Part shown: piece after piece, positions 33,179-42,808 of the stretch
Numbering within the stretch: position 1 is the stretch's first letter
Layout of the letters: each line of letters starts with the position of its first letter
Origin: Nocardiopsis potens DSM 45234
Lineage (GTDB): Bacteria > Actinomycetota > Actinomycetes > Streptosporangiales > Streptosporangiaceae
Reading direction: 5' to 3'
DNA length: 64,000 bases
Assembly (NCBI RefSeq): GCF_000341105.1
Contig: NZ_ANBB01000068.1
Coordinates: 1-64,000, forward strand
The notes under the pieces: model-generated
What the model was told of the DNA's origin: nothing
Seen by the model: the letters and a program-made list of their open reading frames with translations, nothing else
Database searches by the model: none
Position numbers and translations under genes: made by a program

Positions 33179-35338
33179 GTGGCACGGATGCGGCCGTTCA
33201 CCGGAATGGCGGCGGTGCTCCTGGCCGCGCTGATCGCGATGGCCGTGCCCGGCGCGCCGGCGGCCCTCGCCGACGGGCCCGGCGAGGCCCGGACCCCGGC
33301 GGCCTTCTTCGCCGAGCGGCTCGCCGAGGACCGGCCGGGGAGCGCGGTCTACGTCAGCGACGCCTTGGCGGGCGCCTACGACACCGAGGCCCTCGACGCC
33401 GAGCTGCACGGCGTGTTCGACCCGCTGGACGTCCCCTACTACGTGGTGGCCGCCCCGCCCGCGCACTCCTACGCCGAGACCGGCGCCCCGGTGTCGGCGC
33501 TGATGGACCGGGTGGGCGAGGACGGCGTCTACGTGCTGATCTCCCCCGGCACCGCCATGGTGGAGGCCGCCGCCAAGGGCGTGGACCTCCCCGCCGAGGA
33601 GGCCGCGCGGCAGCTCCTCTACAGCACCGACCTCGGCTCCGACCCGAGCATCGACGACACCGCCCGGGCCTTCGCCGAGGCGCTGACCGACCCCGCCGTC
33701 GCGGAGCGGGGCGCCGACACCGGCGCGTCCCCGCCCGACGACGGGGAGCCGTGGGACTTCCTCCCCTCGGACCTGAACCCGGGCCGGGAGACGCCCGCCG
33801 CCAATCTGGGCCTGCTCTGCGGGATGCTGGGCAGCGCCGCGGGGATCCTCCTCCTGGCCGCGGTGGTGCGCCGGTCCCTCCGGGACGGCGGGCCCTCCGC
33901 CGGGAAGAGCGGCGGGAACGGGAAGAAGGGCGGGGCGGCGCGGCGGCCGCTTCCGCTCCGGGCGGCCTGGGTGCTCGCCGGCGCGCCGCTGATGGTCCTC
34001 GCCGCGCTGGCCGCCGCGGCGCTGCCGGTCGCCGGCGGCGCGGCGCTGACCGTCGCGGTCGGGAACGACATGGACGCCTACGAGGCCGAGCAGGCCGAGC
34101 AGGCCGCCGGTTCGGGCGGGGTGCGCCGGAGCGAGGACGAGTCGTTCCGGCCCGAACCGCCCTACGTCCGGGACACCGTCCGGGTGGAGCGGATCGCCGC
34201 CGGCCTGGAGGAGAGCCGGTTCTACCTCGACCCGCTGGCCTCCTCCGCGCTGCCCCCGGAGGAGGCGGAGGAGCTGGCCGAGCGGGCCGCCGGAGCGGAC
34301 GTCCCGGTCCGGGTGGCGGTCGTCGCGATGGACGGCGCCGACGAGTCCGGCGGCGACCCGGAGATCCTGGCGCACGCCCTGCACTCGGTGCTCGGCGATG
34401 ACGCGGTCTACATCGTCGCCGCCGCCGGCCAGAGCGGCTACGGGGTGACCGCCGTCCCGTTCGGCGCCGGCCCCTCCGAGTACGACATCCGCGAGGGGAT
34501 GAGCCGGGAGCAGGAGAAGGAGGACCCCGGCACCGCGCAGGTGATCGGCGCCGCCCTCAGCACCGTCGAGCAGGGCGACCCGGACGGCTGGAAGACCTAC
34601 CCGGTCCCCGAGCCGTACCTGCCCGAACCGCCCGAGCCGGCGGACCGCCCCTACCTCGGCGACTATTTCGGCGGCGAGGGGGTGATCCCCGGGTCGGCCG
34701 TCATGGGGCCGCTGCTCGCCGCGGCGCTCGGCGCCGCCTGGTGGGCGCTGAGGCGCTTCGGGCCCCTGCTGCCGCTCCGCCTCCCGATGCCCGGCACCGC
34801 TGGGTCGGCGGCCCGGGCCGGGGCCGACCTGGGCGACCCGGACGCCCCGCGCCGCCCCGGCCGGTCCGCGCTGAACCGGATGTTCGACCGGGAGTGCGCG
34901 GAGCTCAAGCAGGCGGTCGAAGAGGCCGGCGAGGGGCACCGCCGCTACCCCGAGGCGATGTCGGCGCTGGACGCCGCGCTGCTGCTCGCCGACGAGGAGC
35001 ACGACGAACTCGACCTGGTCGGCCTGGTGGTGCTGCTGCGCACCGCCCGCGGCCGGCTGCGCGGCCTCGCCTCGGCCGACCGGCCGGTGTGCGGAATCAA
35101 CCCGCTGCACGGTCCGGCCCAGGGCAGGAGAGGGGGCCGCGACGGGCGGCTCTCGGCCTTCTGCCCCGCCTGCGCCGCTCTCACCTCGGCCGAGCGGGCC
35201 GAGCGGGTGCTGCTGGTCCGGGCCGGCGGGCGCGCGGTGCCGCACACCGAAGTGGACCGGTTCTGGACCGCGACCGGCTACGGTGCGGACGGCACCGACC
35301 TCGCCGGCGAGGTCCGGGCCCGGCTGGGGGTGCGGTGA
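33179..35338 (+). CDS. Secreted, membrane-anchored protein with C-x(n)-CxxC tail (paralogue 1)
   Basis: A 719-aa protein from GTG 33179, which has AGGAGG six bases upstream. A signal peptide (1-31, ending PAALA) is followed by an extracytoplasmic domain and helices at about 209-231 and 263-295. A second copy of the same extracytoplasmic domain (about 338-480), a third helix (about 508-525) and a cytoplasmic tail follow. The tail has Cys638, NPLHG and CPAC (662-665), a possible zinc site. The repeated domain (SSALPPEEAEELAERAAG, VPVRVAVVAM) resembles TPM-type domains, but I cannot name the family with certainty. The next gene is a shorter relative and overlaps or follows immediately. Confidence 0.8.
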   Translation: MARMRPFTGMAAVLLAALIAMAVPGAPAALADGPGEARTPAAFFAERLAEDRPGSAVYVSDALAGAYDTEALDAELHGVFDPLDVPYYVVAAPPAHSYAETGAPVSALMDRVGEDGVYVLISPGTAMVEAAAKGVDLPAEEAARQLLYSTDLGSDPSIDDTARAFAEALTDPAVAERGADTGASPPDDGEPWDFLPSDLNPGRETPAANLGLLCGMLGSAAGILLLAAVVRRSLRDGGPSAGKSGGNGKKGGAARRPLPLRAAWVLAGAPLMVLAALAAAALPVAGGAALTVAVGNDMDAYEAEQAEQAAGSGGVRRSEDESFRPEPPYVRDTVRVERIAAGLEESRFYLDPLASSALPPEEAEELAERAAGADVPVRVAVVAMDGADESGGDPEILAHALHSVLGDDAVYIVAAAGQSGYGVTAVPFGAGPSEYDIREGMSREQEKEDPGTAQVIGAALSTVEQGDPDGWKTYPVPEPYLPEPPEPADRPYLGDYFGGEGVIPGSAVMGPLLAAALGAAWWALRRFGPLLPLRLPMPGTAGSAARAGADLGDPDAPRRPGRSALNRMFDRECAELKQAVEEAGEGHRRYPEAMSALDAALLLADEEHDELDLVGLVVLLRTARGRLRGLASADRPVCGINPLHGPAQGRRGGRDGRLSAFCPACAALTSAERAERVLLVRAGGRAVPHTEVDRFWTATGYGADGTDLAGEVRARLGVR

Positions 35339-35406
35339 GCGGCGGACGGAACACGGACCGGGCGCCGGTACGGCGCGGAACGACGGGGAACACGGGAGGC
35401 GGAACG

Positions 35407-36777
35407 GTGCTCGGCAGGACTGGAAACGGCCCGGCGGCCGCGGGGCGGCGGGCCGCGCGCGCGGCGGCGCTGCTGCTCGGCGCGGCCGCACTGCTCGGTG
35501 CGGCCCCGGCGGCGGCCGACGCGGCGGCCGACACGGACGGCGGCGCGGCCCCCGGCGGCGCGGCCGAGATCGCCGAGGCGCTGCAGGAGTCGCCGGTCCT
35601 GGTGGACCCCGCCTACGCCTCGGCGCTGCCCGAGGAGAAGGCCGGCGCCATCGCGGAGAGCATCGAGGAGAGCGGCGAGCCGCTGTTCGTGGTCGTGCTG
35701 CCCGTCGCCAAGGGCGACCGGTGGCAGGGCGAGGTCGACAACCTCCTCGAAGCGGTGCACGACCGGTCCGGCCTGTCCGAGGCGCACTACATCGCCTTCG
35801 GCGGGCAGTCGGTGGAGGGCGCGGACTACCCGGCGGACAGCGCCTACGAGGAGGGCGGCGTCAACGCCTCCCTCGCGGCCCTGGCCCCCTCCTACGAGAG
35901 CGACTTCGAGGGCACCCCCGGCGAGGAGATCGAGCGCGCGGTGGAGATCGCCCTCTCCGGGGAGGCGGAGCGGCTCTACGAGGACGCCAAGGCGGGCTAC
36001 GAGGAGCGCAACGGCGGCCTGTTCGACACGTCGGGGCCGCTCACCTGGCCGATCCTGCTGGCCTGGGCGGCCGGAGCGGCGGCGCTGATCGCCGGGGCGG
36101 TGCTGCTGCTGGTCCGGGTGCGGCGCAGGGCCGCGCGGACCAGGCACGCGGTCCGGGCCGCCCCGCTCACCGCCTTCGACAACGCCGACGCGGCCCGGCT
36201 CGACGAGCTGTCCGAGCGGGTCGGCGCGGAGATCGTGGCGGTCGGCGAGCGGCTGAGCCGCGCCGAGACCGGCGGCCGCGGCGGCGCGGAGGCCACCGAG
36301 GCGCTGCAGGGCGCGCTCAACGCGCACACCGCGGCGGGCAAGGCGCACGACGCCGCCCGGGACGGCGAGGCGGACCTCGCCGACGAGGTCGGTGCGCTGG
36401 TCCTGCTCGACGTCGCCGAGTACCGGATGGCGCGGGCGGCGGCGCTGGCCGCGGGCCGGCGGCCGCCCCGGGAGCGGCGGCACTGCTACGCCAACCCGCT
36501 GCACGGCACCTCCACCGCCGACACGGAGTGGCGGCCGGTGGGCAGCCGGCGCTCCGCCACCGTGCCGCTCTGCTCCGACTGCGCCCGCGCGGTGCGCCGC
36601 AGGGCCGCACCCAAGGCGCTGGTGGTCCGGCACGGCGGCGCGGACCTCCCGTACTACACGGTTCCGGCGGAGGAGAGCGTCTGGTCGGCCACCGGCTTCG
36701 GCGCGCTCCGCTCCGACCTGGTGGACCGGATCCTCCGCGGCGACCTGCGCACCCCGGACCGGGAGCCCCGCGGCTGA
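35407..36777 (+). CDS. Secreted, membrane-anchored protein with C-x(n)-CxxC tail (paralogue 2)
   Basis: A 456-aa relative of the preceding protein with a single extracytoplasmic domain (about 54-200: LVDPAYASALPEEKAGAIAE, LFVVVLPVAKG). It has one helix (about 213-236) and a cytoplasmic tail with Cys360, NPLHG (363-367) and CSDC (389-392). Both proteins then share V(L/V)VR-x-GG ... W-(S/T)-ATG(F/Y)GA near the end. GTG 35407 has GGGAGG upstream and gives a signal peptide; an earlier GTG (35335) overlaps the previous stop as GTGA. The two genes form an operon. Confidence 0.8.
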   Translation: MLGRTGNGPAAAGRRAARAAALLLGAAALLGAAPAAADAAADTDGGAAPGGAAEIAEALQESPVLVDPAYASALPEEKAGAIAESIEESGEPLFVVVLPVAKGDRWQGEVDNLLEAVHDRSGLSEAHYIAFGGQSVEGADYPADSAYEEGGVNASLAALAPSYESDFEGTPGEEIERAVEIALSGEAERLYEDAKAGYEERNGGLFDTSGPLTWPILLAWAAGAAALIAGAVLLLVRVRRRAARTRHAVRAAPLTAFDNADAARLDELSERVGAEIVAVGERLSRAETGGRGGAEATEALQGALNAHTAAGKAHDAARDGEADLADEVGALVLLDVAEYRMARAAALAAGRRPPRERRHCYANPLHGTSTADTEWRPVGSRRSATVPLCSDCARAVRRRAAPKALVVRHGGADLPYYTVPAEESVWSATGFGALRSDLVDRILRGDLRTPDREPRG

Positions 36778-36834
36778 CCCCGGAGCGGGGCCGCCGGGGC
36801 GGCGGGGGAGGCTGGGATGCGGTAGAAACGCCCC

Positions 36835-37284
36835 ATGAACTCCTCCTCCACCGCCGACGGCCGCGCCGACCACCCGCTGCGCGGCGAAGTCCGCGAGATC
36901 GCGACCAGGGCCGGCGCCACCAGCCTGGAGTACGCCCCCGAGCCCGACGGGCGGGCCGACACCGGCGAGGTCGTCTGGACCTGGGTGCCCTACGAGGAGA
37001 ACGACGGCCGGGGCAAGGACCGCCCGCTGCTGGTCGTCGGCCGCAAGGGCACCCGGCTGCACGCTCTGATGCTCTCCTCCCAGGAGCCCGACCCGCACGA
37101 GGAGCACGACTGGCTCGAACTCGGCGAGGGCCCCTGGGACTCCGGCGGCCGCACCTCCTACCTCTGCCTGGACCGGCTCTTCGAGATGGAGGAGGACGAC
37201 ATCCGCCGGGAGGGCGCGGTCCTCGACGGCCGCCGCTTCGCCGAGGTCGCCGCGGTCCTCCGTCGCCGCTACGGCTGGCGCTGA
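36835..37284 (+). CDS. PemK/MazF-like protein without antitoxin partner
   Basis: A 149-aa protein whose core GEVVWTWVPYEENDGRGKDR and PLLVVGRKGTRLHALMLSSQ, followed by DWLELGEGPWDSGGRTSYL and LDRLFEM, matches the actinobacterial PemK/MazF-like family. The R-P-x-L-V and T/S strand residues of the ribonuclease fold are recognisable. No small antitoxin gene lies next to it; upstream are the two membrane proteins, downstream a terminator. Whether it still cleaves RNA is doubtful, since many solo members of this subfamily are uncharacterised. Confidence 0.8.
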   Translation: MNSSSTADGRADHPLRGEVREIATRAGATSLEYAPEPDGRADTGEVVWTWVPYEENDGRGKDRPLLVVGRKGTRLHALMLSSQEPDPHEEHDWLELGEGPWDSGGRTSYLCLDRLFEMEEDDIRREGAVLDGRRFAEVAAVLRRRYGWR

Positions 37285-37297
37285 CCCCGCCTCGGGA

Positions 37298-37343
37298 AGA
37301 GGGGCCGCCGGGCGGGGCGCACGTGCCGCCCGGCGGCCCCTCT
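37298..37343. terminator. Strong bidirectional terminator
   Basis: An 18-bp perfect stem (AGAGGGGCCGCCGGGCGG and complement) with a 10-nt loop stands between the convergent PemK-like and luciferase-like genes. The remainder of the gap (37344-37618) is extremely GC-rich and shows no gene. Confidence 0.8.
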
Positions 37344-37618
37344 CCCCGCCGACCCGGCCCCTCGCCTCCGGCAGCGGGCGCGGTGCCGGGATCGGCGCCC
37401 TGGGCGGGCTTCCGCCGTGGGCGGCCCCGGCGGCCCGCCCCGGAAGGCCCGGGGCGCGCAGGCGCCGTCCGGCGGCCTCCGCAGTCGGAGCGCCCGCCGG
37501 GGCCGGGCCGCCCGGTGCGCCCGTCCGGCGCCCGCCGTCCGCGCCCCGGAGCCGGAGGACGCGGACGGGCCCCGCTCCGAGCGGGCGGACCGGGTCCGAG
37601 GTGCGCCGGCCGGTGCGG

Positions 37619-38623
37619 TCAGGCGGCGGGCAGGGCGGCGGCCTCCGCGATGAGTTCGGCGGAGCGGAGGCGGGACGCCGGGTCGCCGGCCTGGAAGGCG
37701 ATGATGAGCTCGTCGGCCCGGGCGTGCGCGGCGAAGTCGTTGAGGTAGGCGACGACCTCCTTGGGGTCGCCGACCGCGGAGTAGGTGGCCATCTGCTGCA
37801 CGTGCCGGCCGGCGGGCGACTCCAGCGCGGCGTCGGCCTCCTCCGGGCTGAGCGTGCGGCCCCGGGCCAGCAGCTGGGCGGCCATCCGGCGGCGGGCCAG
37901 GTGCGCCTGGCGCCGGGCCTCCTCGGAGGTGTCGGCGGCGGTGGCGTTCACCCCGGCGATCACGTACGGCTCGGCCAGCTGCTCGGAGGGGGAGAACTCG
38001 GCGCGGTAGACCGCGACGGCCTCCTCCAGCGCGGCCGGGGCGAAGTGCGAGGCGAACGCGTACGGCAGGCCCAGCGCCGCGGCGAGCTTCGCGCCGAACA
38101 GCGAGGAGCCGAGGATGTACAGCGGGACGTCGGTGCCCTTGCCCGGGGTGGCCTCCACGCCGGGAACCACCGACCGGCCGGAGAGGTAGCCCCGCAGTTC
38201 CAGCACGTCGTCGGGGAAGGCGTCGGCCGCGGACGGGTCGCGGCGCAGCGCCCGCACCGTGTTCTGGTCGCTGCCGGGCGCGCGGCCCAGGCCCAGGTCG
38301 ATCCGGCCGGGGTGCAGCGTCTCCAGGGTTCCGAACTGCTCGGCGACGGTCAGCGGGGCGTGATTGGGCAGCATCACGCCGCCCGCGCCGACCCGGATCC
38401 GCTCGGTGTGCGCGGCGATGTGCGCGATGAGCACGGCGGTGGCCGAGGATGCGATGGTCGCCATGTTGTGGTGCTCGGCGTACCAGACCCGGCGGTAGCC
38501 CAGCCGGTCGGCGGCCTGCGCCAGTTCCAGGCTGGCCTGCAGGCTCTCCCGGGCGGTTCCCCCCTCCGGGATGTGCGCGAGGTCGAGGACGGACAGCGTG
38601 GGGGCGGAACCGGGCGCGGACAA
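37619..38623 (-). CDS. Luciferase-like flavin/F420 monooxygenase
   Basis: A 334-aa bacterial luciferase-like protein of the MsnO8-type subgroup: [11 protein letters not shown] at the N-terminus, [40 protein letters not shown] and [13 protein letters not shown]. It probably uses FMNH2 or F420 to oxidise or reduce an unknown substrate in the cytosol. I start at TTG 38623, preceded by GAAAGG, because no ATG or GTG lies upstream of the conserved region in frame. The gene diverges from the SGNH hydrolase gene across about 285 bp that contain no other gene. Confidence 0.92.
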   Translation of the reverse strand: MSAPGSAPTLSVLDLAHIPEGGTARESLQASLELAQAADRLGYRRVWYAEHHNMATIASSATAVLIAHIAAHTERIRVGAGGVMLPNHAPLTVAEQFGTLETLHPGRIDLGLGRAPGSDQNTVRALRRDPSAADAFPDDVLELRGYLSGRSVVPGVEATPGKGTDVPLYILGSSLFGAKLAAALGLPYAFASHFAPAALEEAVAVYRAEFSPSEQLAEPYVIAGVNATAADTSEEARRQAHLARRRMAAQLLARGRTLSPEEADAALESPAGRHVQQMATYSAVGDPKEVVAYLNDFAAHARADELIIAFQAGDPASRLRSAELIAEAAALPAA

Positions 38624-38908
38624 GGTCGGCGGCCTTTCGTGACGGGGTCTCGGGGCGCGGCCGCGGGAGGGTCGCCCTTCGCTCAACCGCGCCGCTCCGC
38701 CCGTTATTTCTGATCCGTCCCCGCCGCACCCGCCCCGCCGCGCCCCGCCGCAGGCCGGAGCGGGCGGCGGGAGGGCGGCGCGGCGCGCCCGCCCCGGGCC
38801 CGGAAAGCCCCGCCGCGGGGCCGTTTTCGTGTCGGACGCCCGGAATCCACCCCGGGGACGGGGGCGGAGGTGACAATGAGGCCCGTGTCTCTCGGAGAGG
38901 ACGGTCAC

Positions 38909-40729
38909 ATGGCCCGCACATCCCCCGGAACGTTCACGAGACGGCTGATGCTGTACTCCGCGGCGCTCGCCCTGGTCACCGCGGTCGGCGTGCTGGGGCC
39001 GCCGCCCCGGGAGGCGGCGGCCGAACCGGCCCCGCCGGGCGGCGTCGCCCGGTTCTACGACAACGAGGGCATCTCCGACGACGGCGAACCGGACGGGGCG
39101 GACCTGGACGGGGACGGGCGCAGCCTGTCCGCCCAGGCGCTGGCCGCCGCCGGCTGGGGCCCCGGGGACGCCGTCGTCCTGCACGGCACCGAGCTGCGGA
39201 TGCCCGACACCCGCCCGGGCGAACCGGACAACGCGGTCGCCGACGGGCAGCGGGTGCGGCTGCGCGGCGCGGTCCGGGCCGTCACCTTTCTGGCCGCGGC
39301 CACCGGCGGCGACGCCACCGGCACCGGGCGGATCATCTACCGGGACGGCTCCGAGGAGTACAGCGTCACCACCCCCGACTGGGAGACCGGCCCCCTGGCG
39401 ACCAAGGCGGTGGCGCTGCCCTACGCAAACACCCCGGACGGGCCGGCCGGGGAGCAGGTGCGGCTGTACGCCGTCACCGTGCCGGTCGACCCGGACCGCA
39501 GGCCCACCGGCATCGAGCTGCCGGAGATCGGGGGCGGCGCCCGGATGCACGTCTTCGACCTCGGCGTGCGCAGGGAGCAGCGGGACTGGACCGGGACCTG
39601 GTCGGCCTCGGCCTCCGGCTACGCCGAGGTGGGCCCCTGGGAGGACCAGACCCTGCGGCTGGCGGTGCGGACCGGCGCCGGCGGTCCGGACACCCGGCTC
39701 CACCTGGACAACGTCTTCGCCGCGGCACCGGTCGAGATCGGCGCGGTCACGGTCGCGCTGCGGGACGAGGGGGCCGCGGCCGCGCAGCGGCCGGTCCCGG
39801 TGGAGTTCGGCGGGGAGCGGTCCGCGGTCATCCCGGCCGGGGGCAGGCTGACCAGCGACCCGATCGGCCTCGCGCTGTCGGACGCCGCCGAACTGCTGGT
39901 CAGCATCCACCTGCCGGGGCGGGTGGAGGCGGCGCCGGTGCACACCGCGGCCACCGGGACCAGCTACGCGGGCGAACCGGGGACCGATCTGAGCGGGGAG
40001 GCGGACGGCTCCGGCTTCACCCGGACCTTCGAGAGCTGGCCGTTCCTCGCCGGGATCGACACGGCCGGCGGGACCGGCTCGGTGGTCGCGCTGGGCGACT
40101 CGATCACCGACGGCGTCGGCTCCACCCCCGGGGCGGACCGCCGCTGGCCGGACGTGCTCACCGACCGGCTCCTGGACCAGGACCGGGTGCCCCGCTACGG
40201 GGTGCTCAACCAGGGCATCTCGGCCAACCAGGTGCTGGCCGACCGGTACGGCGGCGACGGGGTGAGCAGCGACACCGGCGGGGTGAGCGCGCTGAACCGG
40301 CTGGACCGGGACGTGTTCGCGCAGACCGGGGCCCGGACGGTGGTGGTGTTCCAGGGGATCAACGACGTCCGCTGGGGGGCTGGCGCGGACGAGCTCGCGG
40401 ACGGCCTGCGCACCATCGCCGAGCGCTCCCGCGCGCACGGGCTGCGGGTGGTGGCGGCGACCATCGCGCCCTGCGGCGGCTACCCGGACTGCACGGCGGA
40501 CGTGGACGCCCGCCGCACCGAGGTGAACGCCTTCATCCGGGAGAACTCCGGCCCGGGCGGCCTGTTCGACGCGGTGCTCGACTTCGACGAGGTGCTCCGC
40601 GACCCCGAGGACCCGTCCCGGCTGCTGCCCGAGTACGACTCCGGCGACCACCTGCACCCGGGCGACGCGGGCCTGCGCGCGATCGCGCACTCGGTCGACC
40701 TGCGCCTGCTGGTCCCCGAGGAGTCCTAG
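38909..40729 (+). CDS. Secreted SGNH/GDSL hydrolase
   Basis: A 606-aa exported esterase. After a signal peptide ([20 protein letters not shown], cleavage near AAA) comes a beta domain with [20 protein letters not shown] and [16 protein letters not shown]. That phrase recurs in actinobacterial glycoside hydrolases and is perhaps carbohydrate-binding. A second beta domain and the catalytic SGNH domain follow: [12 protein letters not shown] (Ser), NQGISANQV (Gly), FQGINDVRW (Asn) and [11 protein letters not shown] (Asp/His). ATG 38909 has GGAGAGG upstream; ATG 38876 or GTG 38870 would lengthen the signal region. Likely substrates are acetylated polysaccharides or lipids. Confidence 0.9.
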   Translation: MARTSPGTFTRRLMLYSAALALVTAVGVLGPPPREAAAEPAPPGGVARFYDNEGISDDGEPDGADLDGDGRSLSAQALAAAGWGPGDAVVLHGTELRMPDTRPGEPDNAVADGQRVRLRGAVRAVTFLAAATGGDATGTGRIIYRDGSEEYSVTTPDWETGPLATKAVALPYANTPDGPAGEQVRLYAVTVPVDPDRRPTGIELPEIGGGARMHVFDLGVRREQRDWTGTWSASASGYAEVGPWEDQTLRLAVRTGAGGPDTRLHLDNVFAAAPVEIGAVTVALRDEGAAAAQRPVPVEFGGERSAVIPAGGRLTSDPIGLALSDAAELLVSIHLPGRVEAAPVHTAATGTSYAGEPGTDLSGEADGSGFTRTFESWPFLAGIDTAGGTGSVVALGDSITDGVGSTPGADRRWPDVLTDRLLDQDRVPRYGVLNQGISANQVLADRYGGDGVSSDTGGVSALNRLDRDVFAQTGARTVVVFQGINDVRWGAGADELADGLRTIAERSRAHGLRVVAATIAPCGGYPDCTADVDARRTEVNAFIRENSGPGGLFDAVLDFDEVLRDPEDPSRLLPEYDSGDHLHPGDAGLRAIAHSVDLRLLVPEES

Positions 40730-40785
40730 CCCGCCGGCGGGGGAGGGGCGGGCAGGGGAGCCCGGCCGCCGCCCCTCCCCGTTGA

Positions 40786-40837
40786 TCTTGGTGCTGCGGG
40801 CCCATCAGAGCGCTCTGATGGGCCCGCAGCACCAAGA
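40786..40837. terminator. Perfect 52-bp palindrome between convergent genes
   Basis: TCTTGGTGCTGCGGGCCCAT plus CAGAGC is followed by its exact reverse complement with no unpaired base, centred on GAGCGCTC. It lies between the hydrolase stop and the stop of the frameshifted XRE gene. Each arm contains the dispersed motif GATCTYGRYGYYGCGG or a near variant also seen at 192, 55741 and 58702. Confidence 0.85.
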
Positions 40838-40877
40838 ACATCGCCCGGGGAGCGGGACCCCGGGCGGGCGTTCCGGC

Positions 40878-41782
40878 TCAGGCGAAGTTCTTCATGATGG
40901 AGCCGAGGAAGCGCGCGGTCTCGGAGGCCGGGGCGGCGTCCACGCACAGCCGGTCCATCACCACCATGTACTTGTCCGTCTCCTCCGGCTTGTCCAGGTA
41001 GACGGCGCTGGCGAGCTGCTCCAGGTAGACCACGTCGGGCAGCTCGGCCCCGGTGAAGCGGAGGATGCTGAACGGGCCCCGGCGGCCGCGTGCCCGCCCT
41101 TGGCGAACGGCACGATCTGCAGCGTGACGTTGGGCAGCGTGGCCATGTCGATGAGGTGCTCGATCTGGCGCCGCATGGCGCCGGTCCCGCCGAGCGGGCG
41201 GTGCAGCGCGGCCTCGTCCACCACGGCCCACAGCTTGGGCGCGCCGGGCTCGGTCAGCCGGCGCTGCCGCTTCATCCGCAGCGCCACCCGGCGCTCGATC
41301 TCGTCCCCGGGGGCGTCGCCGTGGCCCAGCATGACCACCGCGCGGGCGTACTCCTCGGTCTGCAGCAGGCCGGGCACGAACTGCAGCTCGTAGCTGCGGA
41401 TGATGGAGGCGGCCTCCTCCAGGCCGACGTAGACCTCGAACCAGCTCGGCAGGACGTCGCTGTACTTGTGCCACCAGCCGGGGTTGTTGGCCTGCCGGGC
41501 CAGGGCGACCAGGCTCTCCCGCTCCTCGGGGTCGGTCACCCCGTAGAGGGTGAGCAGGTCGGCCACGTCGCGCTCCTTGAAGCTGACCTGGCCGAGCTCC
41601 AGCCGGCTGATCTTGGCGTGCGAGGCGCGGATCTCGTATCCGGCGTCCTCGCGCGAGATGCCCTTCTCCGTGCGCAGGCGGCGCAGCTGGGTGCCGAGGA
41701 GGATCCTCAGGACCGTGGGGCCGCCGCGGGGCGGGGAGAGGACGTTCGCGGTGGGGACCGCTTCCGTGCGCGCTAATTGCAT
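40878..41782 (-). pseudogene. XRE/DUF5753 regulator broken by a one-base frameshift
   Basis: The N-terminal 240 residues (HTH RRLRTEKGISREDAGYEIRA, then NNPGWWHKYSDVLPSWFEVY and LQFVPGLLQTEEYA) and the C-terminal 65 residues (PFSILRFTGAELPDVVYLEQ to GSIMKNFA) are perfect family matches but lie in different frames. The break is at the CCCC run 41077-41080, where one extra G on the coding strand would restore GGPFSI. Restored, the protein would be 301 aa, the normal size. Either the gene is recently inactivated or the assembly lost one base. GGAGGGCAC precedes ATG 41782. It pairs with the DUF397 gene upstream. Confidence 0.85.
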
Positions 41783-41951
41783 GTGCCCTCCGGGGGGTGC
41801 GGTTCGCGCGGGGTCGGTGGAACAGGATAGGGGGAAACCGAGCCCGGGGCTCCCGGACCGCGTTCCTTCTCACCATGCGGACCGGGTTCTCACACCTCGG
41901 AGGCAACGGTAACCCCCGGGCGGGCGCCCGACAACACCCTGGGACGATATC

Positions 41952-41984
41952 TGCACGGAGCACCTGCACGGGGCGCATGCACGG
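41952..41984. promoter_or_regulatory. Three TGCACGG iterons with 13-bp spacing
   Basis: TGCACGG occurs at 41952, 41965 and 41978, upstream of the frameshifted XRE gene. TGCACG cores recur in the promoters of the DUF397 gene and of the ATPase gene. The rest of the gap 41783-42113 holds only the XRE leader and the DUF397 terminator. Confidence 0.6.
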
Positions 41985-42035
41985 GAATGTGTCTGAAATG
42001 TGCCGAAAACCCGGTCTGGACGGGAGAAGAAGGAC

Positions 42036-42063
42036 GCCGCCCTCCCCGGCGGAGGAGGGCGGC
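42036..42063 (-). terminator. Terminator after the second DUF397 gene
   Basis: GCCGCCCTCC and GGAGGGCGGC form a perfect 10-bp stem with an 8-nt loop, 50 bp past the stop. Confidence 0.7.
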
Positions 42064-42113
42064 GCCCGGTCCTGGGGGCCCGCAGCGCGAACGGGGAACG
42101 CTGCGGGCGGGGG

Positions 42114-42377
42114 TCAGAGCGCGCTGTCGAGGGGCGTGGCGAGGTCGTCGAAGTCGCCGCGCTTGGCGCCCTGGACGAAGGCGGAGATCTCGGCGGGGGT
42201 GTAGACGAGCGCGGGCCCGCTCGGGTGTCGGGAGTTGCGTACCGCGATCTCGCCACCGGGCAGCCGGGCCAGCTCGACGCAGTTCCCGCTGGGGTTGCTC
42301 AGCGAGCTCTTGCGCCACACGGCGCCCGCGATCCGGTCGGCGGGGGCGCCGTTGCCGACCTGGGCGGACTGACTCAT
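42114..42377 (-). CDS. DUF397 domain protein
   Basis: An 87-aa DUF397 protein with the core VWRKSSLSNPSGNCVELARL, then IAVRNSRHPSGPALVYTPAE and FVQGAKRGDFDDL. ATG 42377 has GAAGGAGG eight bases upstream. It sits between an XRE/DUF5753 regulator and a divergent HATPase protein, the classic three-gene arrangement. Its promoter carries the TGCACGTGCAT element shared with the ATPase gene. Confidence 0.93.
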   Translation of the reverse strand: MSQSAQVGNGAPADRIAGAVWRKSSLSNPSGNCVELARLPGGEIAVRNSRHPSGPALVYTPAEISAFVQGAKRGDFDDLATPLDSAL

Positions 42378-42441
42378 GCGTTCCTCCTTCGTCGCTCTCC
42401 GGGCGGACCGGGCCGCCCGGGGTGCTGCCGCGAGTATTGCA

Positions 42442-42464
42442 TGCACGTGCATTCGTGTTTGCAC
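42442..42464. promoter_or_regulatory. TGCACGTGCATYCGTG element upstream of DUF397
   Basis: TGCACGTGCATTCGTG followed by TTTGCAC matches the element at 42809-42831 at 20 of 23 positions. It begins with the perfect 10-bp palindrome TGCACGTGCA. It lies 65 bp upstream of the DUF397 start codon, in the 576-bp gap 42378-42953 that has no other gene. Confidence 0.7.
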
Positions 42465-42808
42465 CGGTGCTTGCGTCGGTAAGCACAATAATCTTCGCTA
42501 AACGCTCGAAATCAGTGCGCCGGTGACGATTCAGACAGTGACCGGTGCGCCTCTGTCGGTGTCCCGGCGGAGGTCACGGCGGCGGAGCGGGTCCGGGGCC
42601 GGTGCGGCCCGGCCGGCGGCGCCGCGGGCGGCCGCCGCGGCGGCGGCCGGCCGATAGATCCGATGAACCTGCAGTTCGCGACCTATTTGTGAAATGGTGC
42701 GCGGCGGGGCAACGGTGACCCGAGGGGAGAACGGCGGGCAGGGGGCACGTTTCAATAACAAAGAGGTGCGGGGGCGACACTTTGCCCGAGCCTCACTAGA
42801 CTGCGGTG

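Noticed and set aside
31020-33185. 721-aa minus-strand frame through the repeat core and DUF5954-like gene
   Set aside because: It is antisense to a better gene and composed largely of repeat-encoded Pro/Arg. A short stretch near 31.3 kb looks peptide-like but lacks a start site.
37619-40690. 1023-aa minus-strand frame fused to the luciferase-like protein
   Set aside because: Only the last 334 residues belong to a family; the rest is antisense to the SGNH hydrolase gene.
41074-41083. Programmed ribosomal frameshift in the XRE gene
   Set aside because: No slippery heptamer or downstream structure of known type is seen, and the family is never split; mutation or assembly error is simpler.
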